This document shows positions 17,788 through 27,577 of a stretch of 64,000 bases of DNA, one piece after another. The position numbers were made by a program, and so were the translations under genes. The stretch covers positions 1 to 64,000 of the forward strand of contig CAVWLJ010000013.1 in assembly GCA_963755755.1 (NCBI GenBank), in the 5' to 3' direction. The notes beneath the pieces were generated by a model, which saw only the letters and a list, made by a program, of their open reading frames with translations, did no database searches and was not told where the DNA came from. Position 1 is the stretch's first letter. The number at the start of each line of letters is the position of its first letter. Source of the stretch: DATKNA01 sp963755755. Lineage in GTDB: Bacteria > Actinomycetota > Actinomycetes > Actinomycetales > Kineosporiaceae.

Positions 17788-20619
17788 TCAGGCGCCTTCG
17801 GCCAGGGCCGGCTCGCCGCCGCGGTTGCCGCCACGGCGGCGGCGGCTCCGGCCGCCGCTGCCAGCCGCCGCTGCTGCCGCCGCTGCCGCTGCCGGCGCTC
17901 TCCGCCGCGGGCTCTTCGGCGGGTCGGCACCGTTGCCGTTCCCGCCGCTGCCACTACCGCCGCCGTTGCCGCCGCGTGGGTGTGGCCGGAGCCGCCCCCG
18001 CCGCCGCTCGAGCTCCGGCCGCGTCCGCCGGCGTCCGAGCCGTTCGCCCGGCGCTCGACCGGCTCGTCGGAGAGGACGATGCCGCGCCCGCCGCACGTCT
18101 CGCAGGTCTCGCTGAAGACCTCGAGCAGGCCCTGCCCGACACGCTTGCGGGTCATCTGCACCAGCCCGAGCGACGTCACCTCGGCCACCTGGTGCTTGGT
18201 CCGGTCCCGGCCCAGGCACTCCAGCAGCCGGCGCATCACGAGGTCCCGGTTCGACTCCAGGACCATGTCGATGAAGTCGACGACGATGATCCCGCCGATG
18301 TCCCGCAGCCGCAGCTGCCGGACGATCTCCTCCGCGGCCTCGAGGTTGTTCTTGGTGACGGTCTCCTCGAGGTTGCCGCCGGCGCCGGTGAACTTCCCGG
18401 TGTTGACGTCGACGACGGTCATGGCCTCGGTCCGGTCGATGACCAGCGACCCGCCCGAGGGCAGCCAGACCTTGCGGTCGAGCGCCTTCGCGATCTGCTC
18501 GTCGATCCGGTACGTGCGTGAACGCGTCCTGGTCGCCGTCCCAGCGCTCGAGCCGGTCGACGAGGTCGGGGGCGACGTGGCCGATGTACGACTGCAGCGT
18601 GTCCCAGGCGTCGTCGCCGGAGATCACGAGCTTGCCGAAGTCCTCGTTGAAGATGTCGCGGACGACGCGGATCGCGAGGTCCGGCTCGCCGTAGAGCAGC
18701 GCGGGCGCGTTGACCCCGCCGGCCTTGCGCGAGATGTCCTCCCACTGCGCCTGCAGCCGGGCGACGTCGCGCTGGAGCTCCTCCTCGCTGGCGCCCTCGG
18801 CGGCGGTGCGGACGATGACGCCCGCGTCGTCCGGCACGACGTCGCGGAGGATCTTCTTCAGCCGGGCGCGCTCGGTGTCGGGGAGCTTGCGGGAGATGCC
18901 CGTCATCGAGCCGTCGGGCACGTAGACGAGGTACCGGCCGGGCAGGGAGACCTGGCTGGTCAGCCGGGCGCCCTTGTGGCCGATCGGCTCCTTCGTCACC
19001 TGGACCAGCACCGACTCGCCGGCCTTGAGCGCGTGCTCGATCCGCTTCGGCTGGCCCTCGAGGCCCGCGGCGTCCCAGTTGACCTCGCCGGCGTAGATGA
19101 CGGCGTTGCGGCCCTTGCCGATGTCGACGAAGGCCGCCTCCATGCTCGGCAGCACGTTCTGGACGCGGCCGAGGTAGACGTTGCCGACCATGGTCGACTG
19201 CGTCCGGCGGGCGACGTAGTGCTCGACGAGCACGCCGTCCTCGAGGACGCCGATCTGCGTGCGGCCGTCGTTCTCGCGGACGACCATGACCCGGTCGACG
19301 CTCTCGCGCCGGGCCAGGAACTCGGCCTCGGTGATGAGCGGACGCCGGCGGCCCGCCTCGCGGCCCTCGCGGCGGCGCATCTTCTTGGCCTCGAGCCGGG
19401 TCGAGCCCTTGACGCTGGTGACCTCGCTGCTGCCGCTGGAGCGGCGCGACTCGCGCACGCGGACGACGGTGTTCGGCGGGTCGTCGGGCCGGTTGTCCGC
19501 CGGGTCCTCCGAGCCCCCGCCGGAGCGGCGGCGACGGCGGCGACGGCGGCGGGTCGTCGAGCCCTCGGCGGTCTCGTCGTCGTCCTCGGCGTCGCTCCGA
19601 CTCGTCGTCGGACTCGCCCTCGGCGCCGGCGTCGGCGCCTTCGGCGGCCTCGGCCGCCGGCTCGTCCTCGCCGTCCTGGTCACGGGCCCGGCCACGACGG
19701 CCACGGCCGCCACGGCGACGCCGGCGGCGGCGCGCGCTCTCGCCCGCGGAGTCCTCGCCGTCGTCGGACTCGTCGCCCGTCGTCGGACTCGTCCTCGTCG
19801 AGGTCGTCGGACTCGTCCGGCTGCTCGTCGGTCAGGTCGTCGGTGTCCTCGGCGGCGGTGGGGTCGGCGACCCCGCTCTCGCCGGCGTCCAGCACCGGGG
19901 TGACCTCGAGCTCGTCGTCGCCGTCCTCCGCAGCCGCGGCGCTGGGGGCGGGCTCGGGAGCGTGCTGCGGCGGGCCGGCCGGCCGCGAGGCGGCGCGGCG
20001 CCGGCCGCGCGGGGCCACGACGGGTTCGGGCGCCTGGAAGATCGGCATGATCGCGGGCGGGGCGGTGCGGACCGCGCTCCGGGGCTCCGGTCTGCTCCTC
20101 CGCCGCGGCCGGCGCGAACCGGCTCGGGCGTCGGCGGCGCCTCGGCGGGGGTCGCGGGGCGGCTGCGGCGGGCTCCTCGACCGCGGTCTCGGTCGCCGGT
20201 GCGGCCGCCGTCTTGCGGGCGCGGCGCCGGCGGGCCGGGGGCTCCACGGCGGCGACGGCTCCGTGACGGCTCGGTGACCGGCTCGGCCGCGGGCGCGTCT
20301 CTGCTGCGGGCGCCACCGCTTCGGCGCGTCGCCTGCGGGAGCGGCGTCCGCGCACGGCGTCCGCAGCGGGGGCGGCGGCCTTGGCGGCGCGGCGGGTCCG
20401 CTTGCGCGGGGCGGGCGGCTCGGCCGGTGCCGTGTCGGCCGCCGTCGCGGCGTCGGCAGTCGTCTCGCGGGTGGCGGCAGGGATGTCGGGAGGGGTGTCG
20501 GGCGCCGCGTCCGCTGCGGGGGGCCGGCGGGGCGGGTCGCCGCCCGGCGCCGGGTCCGGGGCCGCGCGGCGGTGCCGCGTCAGCCTGGGGCGTGCCGTGT
20601 TCTCGTCGTCGAGCGTCAT
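17788..20619 (-). CDS. rne: Ribonuclease E/G family endoribonuclease (several frameshifts)
   Basis: This is the core mRNA-decay and rRNA-processing endonuclease. The long N-terminal extension (about 430 residues) is Ala/Pro/Arg/Glu-rich and disordered. Then come the S1 domain (VGNVYLGRVQNVLPSMEAAFVDIG), the catalytic region with two Asp (MTVVDVNTG, IIVVDFIDM), the zinc-link CETCGGRG, and a Gly/Arg-rich tail ending RRRRGGNRGGEPALAEGA. ATG 20619 has AGGAG 7-8 bases upstream. Breaks lie near 20270, 20080, 19785, 19590, 18515 and 18000. At 18515 dropping one base restores YRIDEQIAKALDRKVWLPSGG. The acidic stretch DTDDLTDEQPDESDD sits in the extension. Confidence 0.9.
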   Translation of the reverse strand: MTLDDENTARPRLTRHRRAAPDPAPGGDPPRRPPAADAAPDTPPDIPAATRETTADAATAADTAPAEPPAPRKRTRRAAKAAAPAADAVRGRRSRRRRAEAVAPAAETRPRPSRSPSRHGAVAAVEPPARRRRARKTAAAPATETAVEEPAAAAPRPPPRRRRRPSRFAPAAAEEQTGAPERGPHRPARDHADLPGARTRRGPARPAPRRLAAGRPAAARSRARPQRRGCGGRRRRARGHPGAGRRRERGRRPHRRRGHRRPDRRAAGRVRRPRRGRVRRRATSPTTARTPRARARAAAGVAVAAVAVVAGPVTRTARTSRRPRPPKAPTPAPRASPTTSRSDAEDDDETAEGSTTRRRRRRRRRSGGGSEDPADNRPDDPPNTVVRVRESRRSSGSSEVTSVKGSTRLEAKKMRRREGREAGRRRPLITEAEFLARRESVDRVMVVRENDGRTQIGVLEDGVLVEHYVARRTQSTMVGNVYLGRVQNVLPSMEAAFVDIGKGRNAVIYAGEVNWDAAGLEGQPKRIEHALKAGESVLVQVTKEPIGHKGARLTSQVSLPGRYLVYVPDGSMTGISRKLPDTERARLKKILRDVVPDDAGVIVRTAAEGASEEELQRDVARLQAQWEDISRKAGGVNAPALLYGEPDLAIRVVRDIFNEDFGKLVISGDDAWDTLQSYIGHVAPDLVDRLERWDGDQDAFTHVPDRRADREGARPQGLAALGRVAGHRPDRGHDRRRRQHREVHRRRRQPRGDRHQEQPRGRGGDRPAAAAAGHRRDHRRRLHRHGPGVEPGPRDAPAAGVPGPGPDQAPGGRGDVARAGADDPQACRAGPARGLQRDLRDVRRARHRPLRRAGRAPGERLGRRRTRPELERRRGRLRPHPRGGNGGGSGSGGNGNGADPPKSPRRRAPAAAAAAAAAAGSGGRSRRRRGGNRGGEPALAEGA

Positions 20620-20783
20620 GCGCTCGCTCCTGTCGACCCGGTGCGCCGCCCACACCCGTGATCCACGGCGCCACTCGGGCGGTCGTCTCGTCGCCGCGCC
20701 GGGGCCGGCACGACGGAAGTCGTCTCTACGCCTGGCACGATCGCGCGGGCTCCGACCACCTGGGCCAGGCGGCGCGGCACGCG

Positions 20784-21567
20784 TCAGACGCCGTCGACGC
20801 CCCGATCGGCGGTCAAGGGATCGGCCACCGAGCCGTCCTCCTCGTCGAGCGGCCCCTGCGCCAGCCGCGTCATCCGAGGGGAGGACGGCGGCGCGAGGTG
20901 GGCGTGCGACCGGAGGGCGGACAGGACATCGTCGGGTCGTACGGCGGGTGTGGTGTGCCGCACGACCAGGTGAAGTATCGCACAGGGACCGGTTATTCCT
21001 TGAGGACCGGCGGCGGACGTCTCCGGCGCGTCACCCGTGAGGACCTCCGCGCGCACCACCGCGCCCCGGGCGTCGAAGGTCCGGACGCCGTTCTTCGTGA
21101 GCCGCTCGACCTGCACCTCCGTCGGCGGCGAGGAAGGCGGCGAGGGCGTCCTGCAGCACCGCCGGCTCCACGCCGGGGAGCTCGATCCGCCAGACGGAGG
21201 CCTCCAGGCGCTCGGCGAGCCCGGGCGTGCGGGCCTCGACGACCTCGACGACGTCGAGCCCGGGCGGCAGCGCGCCGTCGAGCGCCGCTCGGAGCCGCTC
21301 GGGGTCGCAGCGGGCCGTCACGGCGATCTCCACGTACTCCGCCTCGCTGGCCGCGCCGGTCGGCGCCGCGTTCGCGTAGCTGATCCGCGGGTGCGGGCTG
21401 AAGCCCGCGGAGTAGGCCATCGGGACGTCGGCGCGGCGCAGCGCCCGCTCGAAGGAGCGCTGGAAGTCGCGGTGGCTGGCGAACCGCAGCCGGCCACGCT
21501 TGGCGTAGCGCAGCCGCAGCCGCTGGACGGGGGGCTCCGGCGGCGGGCCGTCGGGCGTGCGGGCCAC
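20784..21567 (-). CDS. DUF2344 (TIGR03936) radical-SAM-associated protein (one frameshift)
   Basis: About 260 residues. The N-terminus LRLRYAKRGRLRFASHRDFQR, then RALRRADVPMAYSAGFSPHPRISYANA, is diagnostic of the DUF2344 family, which is often fused or adjacent to B12-binding radical SAM proteins. GTG 21567 has GAGGAG 6 bases upstream. A break near 21120 splits DALAAFLAA from VERLTKNGVRTFDARGAVV. The function is unknown; its partner family member here (27460-29534) is separated from it by the sortase cassettes. Confidence 0.85.
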
Positions 21568-21628
21568 CCACTTCTCCTCTGCGTGCACCGGGCTCGGACC
21601 GGGCGAGGCTACGTCACCGCTGCTCGGG

Positions 21629-22364
21629 TTACCCCAGCGGCGTCGCGACGACGACCAGATTGTCCTGGTAGCGGTGCCGTTGCCGGTCGAACGGGCCGCC
21701 GCACGTGACCAGGACGAGGCGGGGTTCGCCGTCGACGCTGAAGATCCCGGCCCGCGAGGAGATCTCGGCCTGCGGCACCTGGTCGCGCTGATGATCCGGT
21801 AGCGCATCGCATGGCCGCCGCCGTCGAGCTCGACCACCTGGCCGGGGGTCAGCCGGCGCAGGGCCGCGAAGACCCCGATGCCCTGCGCGGCGGAGTCGAC
21901 GTGCCCGGCGACGACCACGCTGCCGAACGCCTCCCCCGCCTTCGAGCCGCCGGTCCACCAGCCGACCGTGTGCACGTCGTCCGGGATGGCGAGGGCTCCG
22001 TCGGCGTGCAGCCCGACCGGCACGACGGGCGCCGGCGTCCCGTCCGGGCAGGACGACCCGGGTGGGGCGGAAGACCGCGGGCTCGGCGGGCATCTCCCGG
22101 CCCTGCGGACGCGCTCGGGCAGCGCGGAGACCGGGGGGCCTCCGGCACCGCCGCTCCCGCCGGTCGCCGTCGGCGGGGCGACAGGGACGACGGGAGCCGG
22201 CGCCACCGGCCGGCCGAGCGTGCCGTCGCGCAGCGACGCCGCCCGGCCGGGCCCGCGCCGAGGCCGGCCGCGGTCAGGACGCCGGTGAGGGCGAGCACGA
22301 CGCCGTAGGCGCCGAGCAGCACGACCACGAGGCGGCCGCCCGCGCCGCGGACGCCGGTCAGCAC
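21629..22364 (-). CDS. Class F sortase, copy 1 (several frameshifts)
   Basis: A membrane-anchored transpeptidase. The N-terminal helix (LVVVLLGAYGVVLALTGVL) is followed by a Pro-rich linker and the sortase barrel: VGLHADGALAIPDD, VGWWTGGSKAGEAFG, catalytic His in VVAGHVDS, catalytic Cys in LVTCGG, and Arg in QRHRYQDN. GTG 22364 lies 7 bases after the upstream stop with TGAGG before it. Breaks lie near 22255, 22110, 22050 and 21785. Copy 2 (24731-25468) is intact and aligns through the whole catalytic part. The active-site triad is preserved once frames are joined. Confidence 0.88.
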
Positions 22365-22371
22365 ACGCGCC

Positions 22372-23246
22372 TCATGCGGCTAGCGGCCGCGACGGCGCAG
22401 TCGGCGGTCGGGCCGGAGCGCGGGCGAGCACGAGGAGGGCCAGCCCCGCGACGACGACCTGCGCGGGACCGACCGCGGGGCCGTCGTCGACGTAGGACTC
22501 GGCCGCCTGGCCGCCGTCGCCGGTGGGCACGCGACGAGGGCGACCGGCGCCGACGACGGGCACGGGGAGCACCTGGACGACGGCGTCCGCCGTGCCGTCG
22601 GACGGGTCCCCGACGGCGAACACACGGGTGAGCGTACCTGCGCGGACCGACACCCGGACCGGCGCGAGGATCGTGTCGGAGCCCTCGCTCCGGACGACGT
22701 CCACCGCGTAGGTGCGCGCGGGCACGAGCAGGCTGAGCGCCTCCCCCGGGGCCACGTCGTGGAACAGCGCGGATCCGTCGACGCGCACGTCGGCGGGCGG
22801 CGCCACGGCCGTGTGGGCGACCACGAGCCGGCCCTTCCCGGGCCCGACCGGCGCGAGGTCGTTGCGGAACACGACCACCTGCGGCGGCACGGCGCGGTGT
22901 CCGCAGCGCGGTGCGCGACGAGATCGAGGCTCTGCCCGGCGGACGCCGCGAACCGCGCGCTCGTCCCCGTACCGCCGGAACCGCGGAGCGTCACGACGTG
23001 CTGGCCCGGGCCCACCGCGACCGGGCCCAGAATCGTCCCCGGGCGCACCGCCGCCGCGACCTGACGCCCGTCCAGGACGACCTCGGCCGTGATCCCGGGG
23101 ATGCCCTGGACGAGGTAGACCCGGGCATCGGTGGGCGTCGTGGCGGCGACGGCCGGAGTCGCCAGGCCGAGAGCACCTGCCCCGGCGAGAGCGACGGCGA
23201 CAGCGGTGGACGCGCCTCGGCGCACCCCGGGTAAGCGGCGTTGCAC
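22372..23246 (-). CDS. DUF4397 surface protein, copy 1 (one frameshift)
   Basis: About 290 residues with a signal peptide (about 1-35, ending ATPAVAA) and two DUF4397 beta-sandwich units (ARVYLVQGIPGITAEVVLDG and LVVAHTAVAPPADVRVDG). A short motif VPTGDGGQAA and a C-terminal hydrophobic segment follow. GTG 23246 follows GGAGGGG. A break near 22890 lies between HRAADTAP and VVVFRNDLAP. The exact end is uncertain: 22372 in the running frame, or 22380 with a basic tail DRRLRRRGR if one more base is shifted. It lies upstream of sortase copy 1 in the same unit and is the likely substrate. Confidence 0.8.
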
Positions 23247-23569
23247 AGTGTCCCCTCCGTGACGTCCTCGCGGAGCGGCAGCCGCTCCGCCGAGCCGCCC
23301 TCGGCGGCCCAGCAGCCTCGCGTCTCGTCACCATCGGTACGTCAACGGTCCTTCTCGGATCACAACGTGACGAGGCGTGGCTCTCAGTCACGGCACTCTA
23401 GGGCAGATCGCACACGTCGAGATCACGGAACGCCAGGATTGGTCGACGCACAGTTCTCACGACGGACATCACGATTCGCGACCGGAGCCGGACGAAGGGA
23501 ACTAGGCTGGCCCGCGCCGTCGCCCTGTGCGACGAGACCGTCACGCTGGGACAACGTCAGGGAGCAGAG
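23247..23569. promoter_or_regulatory. Divergent intergenic region of cassette 1
   Basis: This 323-bp gap between the DUF4397 gene (minus) and the membrane protein gene (plus) must hold both promoters. It has lower GC than its flanks around 23335-23500. No repeat, RNA or confident -35/-10 pair was recognised. The matching gap in cassette 2 is shorter (184 bp, 26341-26524). Confidence 0.4.
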
Positions 23570-24718
23570 GTGCCGGAGGAGAGCACGCCGGGCGGGAGTC
23601 GCGCGGGCGACGACGCCGACGACGGTCCCGTGCTGCGGTCGACCCGTCTGCCGGCCGCCTCCGCGTCCGCCGTTCCTCCCGGCGACGACGACCAGGCCGC
23701 GGACGCCGGGGAACTCCGCGAGGCGCTGAGCGCCCTACGAGCGACGCTCGAGGGGCGGCCGCCCGCCCCCTCCACCCGGGCTCCGGTCACCTCCGCCCCA
23801 CCCGGGTCGGCTGACGTCGCGGACGCCGAGGCGCCACAACGGCGTCGTCCGAGACGGACGTCGACGCGGCATCGGCATCGCCGGCGCAGCCCGCTCGGCG
23901 AACGATCCCCCGGCCGGCGCTCGTCGCCGGTGCCGTCGTGGTGCTCGCGGCCCTGGTCGCGCTCGCCCTCCGTGGCGGTCCCGGTGCCGACCGCGCCGCG
24001 CCGGTGCCCTGCGCGCGTCCTCGGCGTCCGCCGGCGTCCTCGGCGCCCGGCTCCGCCCGCCCGAGCCCGTCCGGATCCGGGTCGGCCACCACGCCCCCGC
24101 CGCCGAGCCCGCACCTCGCGACGCACCCGCTCCCCTGGCCGGGCGGTGCCGTCCTCCAGCCGCCGGGCCTGGCGACCGGCGGCCCCGGGGCGAACGTCCC
24201 GGGGCTGGAGCTGACCGCGGCGCTCGACCCGGACGGCCGGCACGTGGACGTCTACGAGCGTCTCCTGCTCCGCCCCGGCATCACGTCGCTGGTGCTCTCC
24301 CAGGCCGACCCCGGCGTCCCCGCACTGCGGCTCGCCGCCGGCGTCCGCGATCTGCAGGTGGAGCTCGACGGGCGCGCCGTGCAGCCCCGGGCGACCGGCG
24401 CCTCGTGGCAGGTCGCCTCCCCCGACGGCGGTCCGGTGACCCGGGCCGTGCTGCGCTACCGGCTGAGCGGCGTGTTCGTCCGCCGGGCACCGGCTCCGCC
24501 CGGGCGGTACACCCTCGTGCTGCGTCCGCTCGGTGCGCCGGCCGTGCTCGCGGCCCGCGACCCCGTCGTCGTCCGGATCGACGACGCCCGGGTCGGCACG
24601 GTGACGTGCCCGACCTCCCGGCAGCCGCTGTGCGGGTCCGTCGCGGGCGCGACTGCACACCGCCACCGTGCCGGCCGACGCCACGGCCGTCGTCCTCGCC
24701 CAGGTCGACCGCGGTTGA
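23570..24718 (+). CDS. Single-pass membrane protein of sortase cassette, copy 1 (frameshifts)
   Basis: About 380 residues: a charged cytoplasmic N-terminus with a short helical stretch (ELREALSALRATLEG), one transmembrane helix (ALVAGAVVVLAALVALAL), a Pro/Ser-rich stalk, and an outside domain of about 200 residues. This domain is paralogous to 26525-27577 (shared DVYER, LRYRLSG, PAPPGRYTL, DARV and CPT....LCG with two Cys). GTG 23570 has GGGAGCAGAG before it. Breaks lie near 23835 and 24655; shifting the latter gives LHTATVPADATAVVLAQV and a stop at 24718, matching the paralogue. The function is unknown. Confidence 0.7.
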
Positions 24719-24730
24719 GGGCGTGGTCGC

Positions 24731-25468
24731 TCAGCGAGCTGGGCGGGCCACGACCACGTAGTTGTCGGCGTAGCGGTGCCGGACCGGGTCGAAGGCTCCG
24801 CCGCAGGTGATGAGGACGAGCTGCGGGTCTCCGGTGCTGCGGAACAGGCCGCCCGCCCGGGAGAGCTGTGCCTGCGGCACGAGCGTGGCGCTCACCACGC
24901 GGTAGCGCTGGGCGCGCCGACCCGCGGTGAGCTCGACGACGTCGCCCGCGCGGACGCCGGTGAGGGCGGCGAGGACGCCGACCCCGCGCCGCGCGGTGTC
25001 CACGTGCCCGGCGACGACGACGCTGCCCGAACCGTCACCCGGCATGGCACCCCCGGTCCACCACCCGACCACGCGGGGGTCGTCGGGGACGACGAGCGAA
25101 CCGTCCGCGTGCAGCCCCACGGCGGCGATCGGGGCCGAGCGCCCGGCGGGCAGTACGAGACGGGCGGGCCGGAAGGGCACGGACCCCACGGCGTAGTCCG
25201 AGCCGACGGAGGCCAGCGGGGCGGGTGCGTGGTCGGAGCCCGGACCGCCCGAGGGCGGGACGACGGGAGCGGCGGCCAGGACCCGGCCGCCGTCGGAACC
25301 CGAGGGTCCTGCCGCCGCGTCCTGCGGCGCGGGCCCGAAGACGTGCGCCTCGGCCGTTCCGGCGCGGGCGGCCAGACCGGCGGCGCCGGCCGCGACCGCG
25401 GCGGCGAGCAGGAGCAGCGCGACGAGCGCCCAGGTGGCGCGCCCCGCGGCCCGGGCGCCGTGGGTCAT
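24731..25468 (-). CDS. Class F sortase, copy 2
   Basis: An intact 245-residue sortase with an N-terminal anchor helix (about 12-35), a low-complexity linker to about residue 95, then the catalytic barrel with His in VVAGHVDT, Cys in LITCGG and Arg in VRHRYADN. It is close to copy 1 (VGLHADGSLVVPDD, VGWWTGG, ISAT/VSATLVPQAQ). ATG 25468 overlaps the DUF4397 copy 2 stop by 4 bases (ATGA), so enzyme and presumed substrate are translated together. The 3' end is 12 bp from the convergent membrane protein of cassette 1. Confidence 0.95.
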   Translation of the reverse strand: MTHGARAAGRATWALVALLLLAAAVAAGAAGLAARAGTAEAHVFGPAPQDAAAGPSGSDGGRVLAAAPVVPPSGGPGSDHAPAPLASVGSDYAVGSVPFRPARLVLPAGRSAPIAAVGLHADGSLVVPDDPRVVGWWTGGAMPGDGSGSVVVAGHVDTARRGVGVLAALTGVRAGDVVELTAGRRAQRYRVVSATLVPQAQLSRAGGLFRSTGDPQLVLITCGGAFDPVRHRYADNYVVVARPAR

Positions 25469-26340
25469 CGAGCGTGCCGGCTCGCCATCGCCGCACGCCG
25501 GGCGGAGGCGGCCACGCCCAGCGCCAGCAGGAGGAACATCACCGAGAGCAGCTCGAACGGCAGCGGTGGCAGACCCGCGAAACCCCCGGCCGAGCCGAAC
25601 AGGCCGGCGGCCTGCCCGCCGTCGCCGGTGTGGACCGCCGACGGCATCCGGTCACCGGAGGCCCGGCCCGGCAGCGGGAGCACGTGGACCAGCACCGCCG
25701 GCGCCATGCCGGGCGCCCCGATGGCGACGGCACGGGTGAGCGTGCCGGCCCGGACGGTGAGGCTGGACTCCGGGAGCAGGGTCTGCCCGGTGAGGGTGGC
25801 GACGGCCGAGACCCGGTAGGTGCCCGCGGGGACCACCACGCTCAGGGACTCGCCGTTGGCGACCGAGCGGAAGAGGACCTTGCCGTTGACCCGGATGTCC
25901 GCGGGAGGCGCGGCGATGCCGTGCGTCACGACGAGGCGGGTCTTGCCGGACGCCACCGGCGAGAGGTCGTTGCGGAGGACGGCGATCCGGGAGGTGTGCG
26001 GGGCCTCCGCCGCGCAGTAGGCGAGGACGTCGATGCTCGCGCCCGCTCCCACGGTCACGCTCGCGCTCACCAGGCCCTTGCCCTTCTCGCTGATCGCCAC
26101 GGTGTGGCGACCGGGGGCGAGGTGGAGCGGCCCCACGACGGTGGTGGACGAGACGTCCCGGGCGACACGCCCGCCGTCGACGGCGACGTCGACGCTCATC
26201 CCGGGCAGGCCCTGGAGGACGTACACGGTGCCGGTATGGGTCGCGGCGGACGCCGGTAGGGCGCCGGGGAGCGCGAAGGCGCAGGCCAGAGCCAGGGCCG
26301 CCAGGGCCACCACGAACCGAGAGCGACGTGCACCCACCAC
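25465..26340 (-). CDS. DUF4397 surface protein, copy 2
   Basis: An intact 291-residue secreted protein. The signal peptide (about 1-33, ALPASAA) is followed by two DUF4397 units (GTVYVLQGLPGMSVDVAVDG; LVVTHGIAAPPADIRVNG). Then come VHTGDGGQAA, a Gly/Pro spacer, a transmembrane helix (LLSVMFLLLALGVAA) and a basic tail SARRAAMASRHAR. Motif, helix and basic tail in this order mimic a cell-wall sorting signal, but there is no LPxTG. GTG 26340 follows GAGGGG. It is coupled to sortase copy 2. Confidence 0.9.
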   Translation of the reverse strand: MVGARRSRFVVALAALALACAFALPGALPASAATHTGTVYVLQGLPGMSVDVAVDGGRVARDVSSTTVVGPLHLAPGRHTVAISEKGKGLVSASVTVGAGASIDVLAYCAAEAPHTSRIAVLRNDLSPVASGKTRLVVTHGIAAPPADIRVNGKVLFRSVANGESLSVVVPAGTYRVSAVATLTGQTLLPESSLTVRAGTLTRAVAIGAPGMAPAVLVHVLPLPGRASGDRMPSAVHTGDGGQAAGLFGSAGGFAGLPPLPFELLSVMFLLLALGVAASARRAAMASRHAR

Positions 26341-26524
26341 GGCAGGCCCCTCACTGGTCGAACGGTCACCTCGTGTAGCGAGACGCTAGAGCACAGGTCT
26401 TCCCGTCGTCACCCTGCGGTGAGCAGAATCAGCCGTACGGCCAGGGGTCGCCCGTCTGGTCACTTTGCGTGAGCAACGAGAGCGTTATGCTGGCTCGGGC
26501 GACGGGGGAAAGGCTGGAGGTGAC

Positions 26525-27577
26525 ATGTCCGAGCCCGTGCCGCCGTCCACCGACGCGCGGGACGACTCCGAGCGCGCCCTCGAGCCGTGGCCGCGCTGGA
26601 CGTCGGAGCTGCACGAGTCCCTCGCGTCGCAGGAGGCCAGTGCGGCGGAGCTCCGCCAGGAGCTCGACGACCTCCGCCGAAGCCTGGACGCCGCGCCCAC
26701 CGCCGCCCCAGCCGCCGGCGCGACATCGGACCCCGCTGAGCCGTCCCACCGCAGGCGGATCGTCCTCGCCGGCGCGGGTGTCGTGGTGGCCGTCGCCGTC
26801 GCCGGCGGGGTCGCCACGGCGGCCACCCGCCCCGACCCGGCTCCGGCGACCGCGACCGGCTCGACCCCGTCGTCCCCCGCCGGAACCTCGGCCCCGATAG
26901 GGACGCCGACAGCGACACCGACGACCAGTGCGTCGGGTGCGGCGATCGGCGCGGCGTCGCCACTGCCGGCCTGGCCCGGGCAGCGCGGACCGCAGCCTGC
27001 CGGTCTGCCCGCGCACGGGGTCGGTGCGGACGTCGCCGGCACCGAGGTGACGGCCGCCCTGACCTCGGACCGACGTTCCGTGGACGTCTACGAACGCGCT
27101 CTGCTCACGACCGGAGCCACCACCCTCACGCTCGGCGCGCCCGCCGCGGGCGACCTCGTCCGGTCGCTGCACGCGCCGCTCCCCGGCGTCCAGGACCTGC
27201 ACGCCGCGGTGGACGGCCGGCCCGTGCCGGTCGGCCGCAGCGGGGCGGGCTGGACGGTGGCGGTGCCGCAGGGCAGCGCCGCGAGCCGGCTCGTGCTGCG
27301 TTACCGGCTGAGCGGTGCGCTGATCCGCCCCGAGCCGGCCCCGCCCGGCCGCTACACGCTCCTGCTCACCCCGCTCGCTCCCGCCGCCGGGAGCACGGCC
27401 GGGGGCGCCGGCGGCGCGCCCGTCGTCGTCCGGGTCCGGGACGCCAGGGTCGAGGAGCTCTACTGCCCGACCGCGAGCAACCAGCTGTGCGGCCGCGAGG
27501 ACGGACCGCTGCACGTCGCCACGGTGCCCACGGGTGCCTCACCGGTCGTCGTGGGACTGGTCACGTTCCCGAGCTGA
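26525..27577 (+). CDS. Single-pass membrane protein of sortase cassette, copy 2
   Basis: An intact 350-residue protein. Residues 1-80 are cytoplasmic with a likely short coiled coil (ELHESLASQEASAAELRQEL), a transmembrane helix lies at about 83-103, and a Thr/Ser/Pro stalk at about 104-145. The paralogous outside domain follows (SVDVYERALL, VLRYRLSG, PAPPGRYTLLL, VRDARV, YCPTASNQLCG). ATG 26525 has GGAGGTGAC directly upstream; the frame is open earlier but this start is clear. It is divergent from DUF4397 copy 2 and overlaps the 3' end of the radical SAM gene by about 118 bp. I do not recognise the outside domain. Confidence 0.8.
   Translation: MSEPVPPSTDARDDSERALEPWPRWTSELHESLASQEASAAELRQELDDLRRSLDAAPTAAPAAGATSDPAEPSHRRRIVLAGAGVVVAVAVAGGVATAATRPDPAPATATGSTPSSPAGTSAPIGTPTATPTTSASGAAIGAASPLPAWPGQRGPQPAGLPAHGVGADVAGTEVTAALTSDRRSVDVYERALLTTGATTLTLGAPAAGDLVRSLHAPLPGVQDLHAAVDGRPVPVGRSGAGWTVAVPQGSAASRLVLRYRLSGALIRPEPAPPGRYTLLLTPLAPAAGSTAGGAGGAPVVVRVRDARVEELYCPTASNQLCGREDGPLHVATVPTGASPVVVGLVTFPS

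Noticed and set aside
17581..20277. 898-codon open frame on the plus strand
   Set aside because: Antisense to rne, which has clear S1 and catalytic motifs on the other strand.
22372..26340. Classical LPxTG sorting signals in the sortase-linked proteins
   Set aside because: None is found. VLPVP and VLPLPG are not followed by TG at the required place, and the shared TGDGGQAA is the better candidate.
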